DNA of 5,572 nt, taken from Lachnospiraceae bacterium UBA3643 (GTDB taxonomy: Bacteria > Bacillota > Clostridia > Lachnospirales > Lachnospiraceae). The DNA lies in NCBI GenBank assembly GCA_002373855.1, contig DFKO01000140.1, forward strand, positions 1-5,572, in the 5' to 3' direction. The notes beneath the pieces are model-generated. The model saw nothing but the letters and a program-made list of their open reading frames with translations, was not told where the DNA came from and did not search any database. The position numbers and the translations under genes are program-made. Shown here piece after piece: positions 1-5,572 of this stretch. Numbering within the stretch: position 1 is the first letter of the stretch; each line of letters opens with the position of its first letter.

Positions 1-576
1 GCCGGGGTAAAGGTTAAAGAAAAGTATAATCTGCCTGACAGATATATATTGACATTGTCAACGCTGGAACCGAGAAAGAATCTGGCGCTATTATTAAAGG
101 CATACGGACAACTGATAATGGAGGGAAATGACATACCTGACCTGTGTCTTGCCGGCCGGAGTGGATGGAAGGTAGAAAAGATACTTAGTGCCAAAGAGGA
201 TTTTGGCAGTGAAGTACTTGATAAGATTCATTTTCTTGGATTTATAGAAGATAACGATTTGCCATATCTTTATAAAGGCGCAGAATATTTCGTCTTTCCG
301 TCGAAGTACGAAGGCTTTGGCTTGCCACCTCTTGAGGCTCTCGGATATGGGTGTAAAGTTCTCTCATCTGATGCTTCGGCCATGAGAGAGATACTCCGGA
401 AGAGTGTATGGTATTTCAAGAATAATGATATCGAAAATCTTAAGAGTAAAATGATTGAGCTGTGTAATGTGTCCCATGAAGAGACGGTACTTAAGAAGAA
501 ATACGCAAAGGCTGTTCTGGCAAGATATACATGGGAAAATGCAGCAGACAGACTTTATAATTATTTATGCAGATGA
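1..576 (+). CDS. Glycosyltransferase family 4, 3' part (start lies before the window)
   Basis: The reading frame is open from the first base, giving 191 residues that form the C-terminal, donor-binding half of a GT-B fold enzyme. The segment begins near the linker strand: YILTLSTLEPRKN (residues 15-27) matches the GT4 strand with the Arg/Lys that contacts the nucleotide-sugar phosphates. The catalytic E-x7-E loop is YEGFGLPPLEAL, with Glu104 and Glu112. A C-terminal YTWENAADRLYNYL helix, usual in the family, follows. A TTG at base 49 falls inside the conserved strand, so it is not a credible start; about half of a normal 350-400 residue protein is missing upstream. By family it is a retaining transferase using an NDP-sugar in the cytoplasm, probably on a lipid-linked glycan. 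The donor and acceptor sugars cannot be read from the sequence. The stop codon overlaps the next gene's ATG (ATGA at 573-576). Family is confident; substrate is unknown. Confidence 0.93.
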   Translation, partial: AGVKVKEKYNLPDRYILTLSTLEPRKNLALLLKAYGQLIMEGNDIPDLCLAGRSGWKVEKILSAKEDFGSEVLDKIHFLGFIEDNDLPYLYKGAEYFVFPSKYEGFGLPPLEALGYGCKVLSSDASAMREILRKSVWYFKNNDIENLKSKMIELCNVSHEETVLKKKYAKAVLARYTWENAADRLYNYLCR

Positions 577-1649
577 GAAAAATCTTATTTAACGGGTCAT
601 CCCTGGTTAATAAAGAAAATTACGGTATACAGAGAAATACACTGGAGCTCTTAAAGGCGGTTGACAAGACTGCCGTAAAGGGCAGGTACGGCGTGGTGAT
701 CCCAAGAGACGGTGACCGGGATATTGCATTTGAAAATATTGAGGTAATTAAAGCCGGCCATATCGGGATAGTAAAGGGAGACAGATTTTTTTGGAATAAT
801 GTGGTATTCCCTCTGGTTGTGAAACTGCATGATGCTGTTTCGGTAGACATGCTTCTCTCCACGCCATTATTTGGCAATGATGCCATCATGATATGTGACT
901 GCATCAGAGAGATGTTTCCGGAAAACTGCCATACTATTAAGGACAGAATATCAAGGAAATGGTACATGATGCGGACCGCCATGGCTGTCAGGATGAGCAG
1001 GGTCATACTGACCATCAGCGAGACGTCCAAGAGGGATATTATGAAATATTATCATGTGAAAAAGGGACGCATCGTCGTAATCCCGTGCGGCTGGCAGCAT
1101 ATGAATGATATTACAGAGGACGACGGTATCATAGAGCGCCTTCACCTTGAAAAAGGAAAATATGTCTATTCCCTCGGAAGCAGATATTATCATAAAAATA
1201 CAGCCTGGATAAAAGAGGCTGCCCATAATAATCCTTCAGAGATTTTTGTCGTATCCGGGTCTGACGCTTTTGACAAAAAAGATATTGACACAATCCCCGG
1301 AAATATCCTGTTTACGGGATATGTCAGTGACAGCGAGGCCAAGGCACTCATGAAAAATGCAAAAGTATTTCTGCAGCCGTCACTGTATGAAGGCTTTGGA
1401 CTGCCACCTATGGAAGCCATGAGCACAGGAACAAGGTGTATCGTGGCCAAGGCCGGTGCGATGCCTGAGATATACGGAGACAGTGTATGGTATATAAATC
1501 CACACAGTTATGAACATGAATATATCGATATGATCATGTTTGAAAAGATCGGCGATATTAATAAAGTCCTTGATAAATACAGCTGGGATAAGAGCGCGGA
1601 GAAACTTGTGAGAGTCCTTGATAAACTGGAGGCAAAGATAAATAAGTGA
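573..1649 (+). CDS. Glycosyltransferase family 4, complete
   Basis: This is a 358-residue GT-B enzyme of typical GT4 length. The N-terminal domain starts MRKILFNGSSL and carries a YGIQRNTLELL helix, seen in mannosyl- and rhamnosyltransferase-like GT4 proteins. Then come an ILTISETSKRDIMKYY segment and a VVIPCG strand at the domain boundary, about residues 146-173. The C-terminal domain has the GSRYYHKN phosphate-binding turn (about 202-209) and the E-x7-E loop YEGFGLPPMEAM (Glu273, Glu281), then GDSVWYINP and a YSWDKSAEKL helix. I chose the ATG at 573 because it forms an ATGA overlap with the upstream stop; an ATG at 567 would add Met-Gln. Neither has a clear Shine-Dalgarno sequence, so translation is probably coupled to the gene before. 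The C-terminal half resembles that gene closely, suggesting related donors. Donor and acceptor are not determinable. Confidence 0.95.
   Translation: MRKILFNGSSLVNKENYGIQRNTLELLKAVDKTAVKGRYGVVIPRDGDRDIAFENIEVIKAGHIGIVKGDRFFWNNVVFPLVVKLHDAVSVDMLLSTPLFGNDAIMICDCIREMFPENCHTIKDRISRKWYMMRTAMAVRMSRVILTISETSKRDIMKYYHVKKGRIVVIPCGWQHMNDITEDDGIIERLHLEKGKYVYSLGSRYYHKNTAWIKEAAHNNPSEIFVVSGSDAFDKKDIDTIPGNILFTGYVSDSEAKALMKNAKVFLQPSLYEGFGLPPMEAMSTGTRCIVAKAGAMPEIYGDSVWYINPHSYEHEYIDMIMFEKIGDINKVLDKYSWDKSAEKLVRVLDKLEAKINK
1628..1632 (+). promoter_or_regulatory. Possible ribosome binding site for the GTG start at 1646
   Basis: GGAGG lies within the last codons of the upstream gene. It leaves 13 bases before the GTG at 1646, which is longer than ideal, so it may help re-initiation at the GTGA overlap rather than act alone. 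It is the best Shine-Dalgarno match at any of the overlapping junctions in this window. Confidence 0.4.
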
Positions 1650-2566
1650 AGACAGGACTGGTTCTTGTAAATTTTCATAACGAGACGGAGACCCTTGGTA
1701 TTGCAAAGCAGTTTGCGGAGTATGATTTTATCTCAGATATTGTCATTGTAGATAATGAAGCCACAAAGAAAAGCCGTAAGGTATTAAACACAGGCGCATC
1801 AAAAGTAAAATACATCTGCTCCGACCATAATACCGGATACTCCAGGGCCAATAATGCCGGAATCAGATATCTTGAGTCAAAGGGATGCGAGGCATATATC
1901 ATCTCAAACAGTGATATCGAGATTACCGAAGATACGGTAAAAGAACTCATAGATAAGCTGGAAGCAAGTCCTGAATACGGGCTACTGGCACCGGTTCTCC
2001 ATGATAACAACGGTAAAGCCATTGAGCTTAGAATCGTGCCCCTTAATTATAAGAGACTGTTCCTGAGGCTACTGCCGGGACTTGATAAAGACAGCTTTGA
2101 AAAGCTTGGTATAAATAACGGTATAACGGACCAGAGCATGGTAAGCGGCAGTTTTTTCATAGCAAGGTCATCTGCCATGAAAGCGTCCGGATATTTTGAC
2201 TCAAATGTATTTCTGTACAGAGAAGAGGAAATACTCGGTAAGAGAATGGAAAAGGCCGGATATAAAGCAGGAGTCGTGAGAGACCTGCATTTTATACATC
2301 TCCATGATTATGCCGGTATGGGAGTGGGGGCATATTATAACCAGCTCCGGAGAGAATCTTTTTCAGAGAGATATTATTTTAAAAGATACATGGGAGCGAA
2401 TAAGTGTCAGATGGTTTATGTCACACTGATGCAGATGCTCTTCACACTGGTTGTGATCGGACGAAATGAGAGACATAAGATAAAAGAGAAATTATCAAAC
2501 AGGTGTAAAAACTGCTATAATGAATGTTCTGTGGATTGTAAATGTGGAACTGCCAAAGATTGCTGA
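1646..2566 (+). CDS. Glycosyltransferase family 2, rhamnosyltransferase-like, with unusual C-terminal tail
   Basis: This is a 306-residue inverting GT-A enzyme. It starts at a GTG in a GTGA overlap with the previous stop. The nucleotide-binding half opens with GLVLVNFHNE and has IVIVDN (about 32-37) and the NTGYSRANNAGI segment (62-73). The metal-binding DxD position reads ISNSD (Asp90), as often seen in the WcaA/RfbF-like subgroup. The acceptor half shows VSGSFFIARSSAM (167-179), then GYFDSNVFLYREEEIL (182-197) with the catalytic-region acidic residues, and HLH at 218-220. A hydrophobic patch at 257-271 may touch the membrane. The last 20 residues contain six cysteines (287, 290, 294, 298, 300, 306), unlike the rest of the protein. 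They are encoded largely in a 47-base out-of-frame overlap with the next gene. A one-base loss in the A-run at 2507-2511 would explain this tail. The family call is firm; rhamnose as donor is only a guess from the subgroup. Confidence 0.93.
   Translation: MKTGLVLVNFHNETETLGIAKQFAEYDFISDIVIVDNEATKKSRKVLNTGASKVKYICSDHNTGYSRANNAGIRYLESKGCEAYIISNSDIEITEDTVKELIDKLEASPEYGLLAPVLHDNNGKAIELRIVPLNYKRLFLRLLPGLDKDSFEKLGINNGITDQSMVSGSFFIARSSAMKASGYFDSNVFLYREEEILGKRMEKAGYKAGVVRDLHFIHLHDYAGMGVGAYYNQLRRESFSERYYFKRYMGANKCQMVYVTLMQMLFTLVVIGRNERHKIKEKLSNRCKNCYNECSVDCKCGTAKDC
2507..2522 (+). other. Candidate one-base frameshift site and bypassed TAATG junction
   Basis: A run of five A at 2507-2511 precedes an out-of-frame TAATG at 2518-2522 whose ATG is the start of the next gene. 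With one more A in the run, the upstream frame would read Arg-Cys-Lys-Lys-Leu-Leu and stop at that TAA. This would restore the tight stop/start overlap seen at the other early junctions. As given, the frame continues to TGA at 2564-2566. The sequence shows the geometry directly; an ancestral deletion, a sequencing error or programmed slippage are inferences. Confidence 0.55.
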
Positions 2567-3749
2567 GCGTTTTGGCAGGACAAATGTATATGCCGGATGG
2601 CTCGAGACCATGTCAAAGCAGCTGGCGGAAAATGAAAATATAAATCTGTACGTGGCGGGAGTAACTCCCGTGGAATACAGGGCTGTGATTGTTGACGGGA
2701 TTAGTTACTACGGCTTTGAAAACGGAAAAGAGGAGAAACTCTTCAGGGATGTAATCGAAAATATAAAGCCGGATATCATACATGTATGGGGAACGGAATA
2801 TGTACATATAAAACCGCTCCTGAAAGTCCTTGAGGCGACTGATTCGATCGATAAGACAGTTGTGTCCATACAGGGACTGGTGTCGGAATGCAGTAAATAT
2901 TATAATGCAGGACTCCCGGCAGATGTGATAAATAAAAATGTCCGTATAGGGAGAATAAAAAGAACGTCTCTTAAGCAGGAAAGCCTCGAGATGGGTAAAC
3001 GGGGTGAAAATGAGGTCAGATTTTTTAAGGAAGTAAAACACTGCATTGGAAGAACCTCATATGACAAAAATGTTGTAACACGGATTAATCCGGAGATTAA
3101 ATATCACTATTGCAGTGAATCCATGCGTGAACCGTTCTATGACGGTGCATGGGATTATGATAAATGTGAAAAGAATAAAATATTTTTCAGTCAGACTCAC
3201 TGGCCTCTTAAAGGGGTACATGAGTGTATAAGGGCTCTTGGAATAGTAAAAAAAGAAATACAGGATATACATCTGAATGCCTTGGGGCACAAACCATTAT
3301 CACCTGAAAGTATCAGGCTTAAATCATATGATGAATATTTGGATAAACTGATCAGAGATAATAATCTGGAAGACAGCATCAACTGGTTGGGTACCCTCAC
3401 GGCAGAGCAGATGAAAGGGCAGTATCTTAAGGCAAATATATTTGTGTGCTCTTCGGCACTTGAAAATTCATCAAATTCCGTTGCGGAAGCAATGCTCCTT
3501 GGCGTTCCTGTAATAGCAAGTGATGTCGGAGGGATGAGAGATATAATTAGTGACGGGGAAGATGGAGTGTTATATCAGCATGAATCTGAAAGAGATTTAC
3601 AGTTAAATATAATTAAGGCGTTAAAGGATAATAAAAAGGCGGCTTTTCTTGGAGAAAATGCAAAAAAGCATGCCGGCATAAAATATAACAGAGAAGAAAA
3701 TCTGAAAGCTCTTTTGAAAATATACTCAGAAATAAGTAATTCAAAATAA
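2520..3749 (+). CDS. Glycosyltransferase family 4, complete, different subtype
   Basis: This 409-residue GT-B enzyme is longer than the two GT4 proteins upstream. The N-terminus, MNVLWIVNVELP, is a typical first Rossmann strand of GT4, so the ATG at 2520 is well supported despite its 47-base overlap with the preceding gene. PDIIHVWGTEY (84-94) and VVSIQGL (114-120) are characteristic acceptor-domain strands. The boundary strand IFFSQTHWPLKGVHECIRAL (221-240) carries the phosphate-binding Lys. The E-x7-E motif has the form ENSSNSVAE (Glu315, Glu323) and leads into AMLLGVPVIASDVGGMRDII, followed by the usual DGVLY strand. AGGTG at 2501-2505 is a weak, distant Shine-Dalgarno candidate. Base composition becomes more AT-rich through the gene. 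It probably adds one sugar of the repeat unit on the cytoplasmic side of the membrane; donor and acceptor are unknown. Confidence 0.95.
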   Translation: MNVLWIVNVELPKIAERFGRTNVYAGWLETMSKQLAENENINLYVAGVTPVEYRAVIVDGISYYGFENGKEEKLFRDVIENIKPDIIHVWGTEYVHIKPLLKVLEATDSIDKTVVSIQGLVSECSKYYNAGLPADVINKNVRIGRIKRTSLKQESLEMGKRGENEVRFFKEVKHCIGRTSYDKNVVTRINPEIKYHYCSESMREPFYDGAWDYDKCEKNKIFFSQTHWPLKGVHECIRALGIVKKEIQDIHLNALGHKPLSPESIRLKSYDEYLDKLIRDNNLEDSINWLGTLTAEQMKGQYLKANIFVCSSALENSSNSVAEAMLLGVPVIASDVGGMRDIISDGEDGVLYQHESERDLQLNIIKALKDNKKAAFLGENAKKHAGIKYNREENLKALLKIYSEISNSK

Positions 3750-4624
3750 TGTCAAAATCAATTGTTAAAATTAAAGGCGGTATAGGAAATCAGCTGTTTC
3801 AGTATGCTTTTGCATCAGAACTTATTTATAAGGGACAGATGGTTTATCTGGACACATCTTATTACGAAAATACTCCACCGGAAGATACTAAAAGAAAATA
3901 TATTTTGGATCAGTTGTTTGAGACAAAAAAACTACCGGAGAGTGAGGGTCGATATATAAATCCTGCAGGTATAAAAAGAAAACTTTTTAAACTCCTGAAT
4001 TTATCATATAACATAGTTGTTCAGTCAGAGGATATGTTGCCTGAAGATATTAACTACTCTAAAAATAATTATTTTGAAGGCTACTGGCAAAATGAAAAAT
4101 GGTTTATCAATGTAGCCGGAGAATATAAACAGGAAATAAATAAAAGAATAATAAATATAATCAGTAAGGAAACAAAAGAACGGATTAAATGGCTGGATGA
4201 GCAAAACGATTTAGGGATAAGCGTTGTCGCCATACACGTAAGAGGCGGTGATTATCTGAATGAGATTAATCATTCTGTTTTTGGAACAATATGTGATTCC
4301 CAATATTATTCCAAAGCCATTCAGTATATAAAGAATAACGTAAATAAATGTATATTTATTGTATTTACAAATGACCGAGATTATACGGACAGAGTTTTAC
4401 CGGCGGGTACAGACTACAGTTTTGTTGCGAATTCTGAAGATGACGGATTGCAGGATCTGTATCTTATGAGCAAATGCAACCATATCATAATGGCAAACAG
4501 CACATTCAGCTGGTGGGGCGCATGGCTGAACTGTAACGATAATTTAAAAGTGATATGCCCTGCGAAATGGAAGGCTTCAAAAGACAGTAAAGAGATTTGT
4601 TGTCGTAACTGGATAATAATATAA
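3749..4624 (+). CDS. Alpha-1,2-fucosyltransferase-like protein, family GT11
   Basis: All main GT11 marks are present in 291 residues, the usual bacterial length. GGIGNQLFQYAFASEL lies at 10-25, FEGYWQNEKWF at 109-119, the HxRRxD-type motif at 163-169, VFTND at 205-209, and NSTFSWWGAWLN at 250-261 near the C-terminus. The family transfers L-fucose from GDP-fucose in alpha-1,2 linkage, commonly to Gal or GalNAc, with inversion and without a metal. The motif here reads HVRGGDY: Gly166 replaces the second, usually conserved Arg, while the first Arg (165) is kept. Activity could be retained or altered. The ATG forms a TAATG overlap with the upstream stop and lacks a clear Shine-Dalgarno sequence, so coupling is likely. 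GC content over 3781-4500 is about 33% by hand count, clearly below that of the genes near the left end. Related family members may use a different 6-deoxyhexose donor, so fucose is probable, not proven. Confidence 0.92.
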   Translation: MSKSIVKIKGGIGNQLFQYAFASELIYKGQMVYLDTSYYENTPPEDTKRKYILDQLFETKKLPESEGRYINPAGIKRKLFKLLNLSYNIVVQSEDMLPEDINYSKNNYFEGYWQNEKWFINVAGEYKQEINKRIINIISKETKERIKWLDEQNDLGISVVAIHVRGGDYLNEINHSVFGTICDSQYYSKAIQYIKNNVNKCIFIVFTNDRDYTDRVLPAGTDYSFVANSEDDGLQDLYLMSKCNHIIMANSTFSWWGAWLNCNDNLKVICPAKWKASKDSKEICCRNWIII

Positions 4625-4638
4625 AACAGTATTATTTA

Positions 4639-4646
4639 AAAGGAAG
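4639..4646 (+). promoter_or_regulatory. Ribosome binding site for the TTG start at 4655
   Basis: AAAGGAAG lies in the 30-base gap between the fucosyltransferase and the next gene and leaves 8 bases before TTG. TAA codons at 4649 and 4652 are in frame directly before this TTG, so no earlier start is possible. It is the clearest Shine-Dalgarno sequence in the window and suggests this gene is translated independently of its upstream neighbour. Confidence 0.75.
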
Positions 4647-4654
4647 AATAATAA

Positions 4655-5476
4655 TTGAGTATCAGCATTATTTTGACAACCTGCAACAGACCAATAGAAA
4701 TAGTCAGACGGGCCGTGGATAGTGTGCTGGCACAGACGCTTTTGACAGATACTCAGCTGATTATCGTAAATGATTATCCCAAAGATAAATTACTCTCAGA
4801 AAAGATATCCGGATTAGCAGATTATGTCCGGGAAAAGCTTGAATGTACGTACCTGGAAATGCAGGAGAATATGGGAGCGTGCGAAGCCAGAAACAGAGGC
4901 GTAATGGAAGCAAAAGGTGAGTATCTTGCATTTCTTGATGACGATGATATATGGATGCCTCGCAAACTTGAAAAGCAGCTGGATTATATGAAAAGTCATA
5001 AAACTGTTATGGTTACAGGATATGTCGAGGAACATATAAACGGGACAGTGAGTATATGCAACAGAAAACCTTTGCCGGAAGAGAATCCGATGGAAAAACT
5101 ACTTGAATATAACTATATCGGGGGCTGCTCTGTTCCATTAATGTCAAGAGAAGCTTTTGACAGGGTCGGAGGTTTTGATTCCCAATATAAATCATCCCAG
5201 GATTACTGTTTGTGGCTTAAACTGTTAAAAACCGGTGATATAGGATTTATTGAAGAACCACTGGTTATTTATGAAGCAGGAAGAGACGGCATAACAGGTA
5301 ATCCGGTAAAACGAAAACAAGGATGGAACAGGCTTTTGAGAGATTTTAAATCTGATTTCAAAAAATATCCGATAGCCCGTAAAAACTTTTGCTATACTGC
5401 GGCGGCTGTAATGAAAGAAAATGAAAGGATTCCGGATTCTCTGATTTTCAGGATCAGAGGAAAGTTTGGATTGTAG
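4655..5476 (+). CDS. Glycosyltransferase family 2, complete
   Basis: This is a 273-residue GT-A inverting transferase. The first strand, SISIILTTCNRP (2-13), follows the TTG start directly, with VDSVLAQTL at 21-29 and LIIVND at 35-40. ENMGACEARNRGV (71-83) and GEYLAFLDDDDIW (88-100) follow; the latter contains the DxD metal and nucleotide-sugar site (Asp95-Asp98). The acceptor-side part shows GGCSVPLMSREAFDRVGGFD (156-175), then QDYCLWLKL (182-190) at the position of the usual (E/Q)D-x-x-W motif with the catalytic acid. A basic C-terminal tail (KRKQGW, FRIRGKFGL) could contact the membrane surface. The TTG start is supported by in-frame stops just upstream and a good Shine-Dalgarno sequence. 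The protein differs clearly from the GT2 at 1646-2566 and resembles short EpsE/WcaA-like enzymes that extend polysaccharide repeat units. The sugar transferred is unknown. Confidence 0.95.
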   Translation: MSISIILTTCNRPIEIVRRAVDSVLAQTLLTDTQLIIVNDYPKDKLLSEKISGLADYVREKLECTYLEMQENMGACEARNRGVMEAKGEYLAFLDDDDIWMPRKLEKQLDYMKSHKTVMVTGYVEEHINGTVSICNRKPLPEENPMEKLLEYNYIGGCSVPLMSREAFDRVGGFDSQYKSSQDYCLWLKLLKTGDIGFIEEPLVIYEAGRDGITGNPVKRKQGWNRLLRDFKSDFKKYPIARKNFCYTAAAVMKENERIPDSLIFRIRGKFGL

Positions 5477-5494
5477 ATTTTTTAAACGGCAATT

Positions 5495-5572
5495 ATGAAA
5501 GACAGCATTGGTAAAATAAAAATTGTTCTGGATAAAACCGGATACAGGAAGCCTGGATTACTTTTTATATTT
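5495..5572 (+). CDS. Start of a further gene, cut by the window end; function unknown
   Basis: An ATG 18 bases after the previous stop opens a frame that stays open for 26 codons to the last base. It encodes a basic N-terminus, MKDSIGKIKIVLDKTGYRKP, and then a hydrophobic start, GLLFIF. A short cytoplasmic basic stretch leading into a probable membrane segment would fit a flippase, an ABC-type glycan exporter or a polymerase, which this locus needs. It could also be a soluble modifying enzyme, such as an acyltransferase with an N-terminal helix. No clear Shine-Dalgarno sequence is visible. The direction and tight spacing support a real gene; too little is visible to name it. Confidence 0.5.
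   Translation, partial: MKDSIGKIKIVLDKTGYRKPGLLFIF

Noticed and set aside
49..51. TTG as the start of the first GT4 protein
   Set aside because: The frame is open to base 1 and the TTG lies within the conserved YILTLSTLEPRKN strand, so the gene must begin upstream of the window.
620..1030. Long minus-strand frames, such as 620-1030, 1675-2022 and 2613-3041
   Set aside because: They lie wholly inside well-supported + strand genes, show no recognisable protein features and have no operon context of their own. They are shadows.
2504..2514. Programmed -1 ribosomal frameshift site at the A-run
   Set aside because: The in-frame heptamer is T AAA AAC, not the X XXY YYZ form needed for tandem slippage, and I see no obvious stimulatory hairpin. 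Five A is also short for polymerase slippage.
2504..2563. Cys-rich C-terminus of the GT2 protein as a metal-binding or zinc-ribbon-like tail
   Set aside because: Most of it is an out-of-frame reading of the next gene's conserved N-terminus. The Cys spacing fits no motif I recognise, and a one-base change removes the tail. An accidental extension is simpler.
2656..2670. Inverted repeat CGGGAG-TAA-CTCCCG in the GT4 gene at 2520
   Set aside because: It is a perfect six-pair stem but lies well inside coding sequence, has no T-run after it, and the encoded residues fit the protein. Probably chance.
4625..4654. Promoter or terminator in the gap between the fucosyltransferase and the last GT2
   Set aside because: The 30 bases hold a Shine-Dalgarno sequence and in-frame stops, but no hairpin and no room for a full -35/-10 pair.
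5437..5461. Hairpin near the end of the last GT2 gene as an intrinsic terminator
   Set aside because: There is a stem of about nine pairs (seven continuous Watson-Crick pairs, 5439-5445 with 5453-5459) and a seven-base loop. However, the T-run at 5478-5483 starts 16 bases after the stem, the stem is inside the coding sequence, and another gene follows closely.

Overview
The window holds a dense run of glycosyltransferase genes, all on the + strand and almost without intergenic space. It is an internal piece of a surface polysaccharide locus (capsule, exopolysaccharide or cell-wall glycan). The base composition is AT-rich to moderate. Arginine is mostly AGA/AGG, ATA isoleucine codons are common, and GTG and TTG starts occur. 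Together with the style of the proteins this suggests a low-GC Gram-positive of the Clostridia, perhaps Lachnospiraceae. That placement is an inference; no taxonomic marker gene is present.

Layout: (1) 1-576, the 3' part of a GT4 glycosyltransferase; (2) 573-1649, a second GT4; (3) 1646-2566, a GT2 of the rhamnosyltransferase-like type; (4) 2520-3749, a third GT4 of a different subtype; (5) 3749-4624, a GT11 alpha-1,2-fucosyltransferase-like enzyme; (6) 4655-5476, a second GT2; (7) 5495 to the window end, the start of a further gene that runs into a hydrophobic stretch. Genes 1-5 are joined by stop/start overlaps (ATGA at 573, GTGA at 1646, TAATG at 3747). The exception is a 47-base overlap between genes 3 and 4. 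Gene 6 is the first with a gap and a clear Shine-Dalgarno sequence. I see no promoter, terminator, RNA gene, mobile element or CRISPR array.

Together these enzymes would add sugars one after another to a lipid-linked oligosaccharide on the cytoplasmic face of the membrane. The GT11 enzyme predicts an L-fucose (or similar 6-deoxyhexose) residue. No priming transferase, flippase, polymerase or nucleotide-sugar gene is complete here; the partial gene at the right end could be a membrane component.

The main points for a second look are three. The 3' end of gene 3 looks like the product of a one-base loss in an A-run, which skips a TAATG junction and creates a Cys-rich tail. The fucosyltransferase has HVRGGDY where the family usually has HxRRGDY. 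GC content falls from about 43% to about 33% between genes 2 and 5. I found no convincing sign of a wholly new system; this is a recognisable but species-specific accessory glycan locus.
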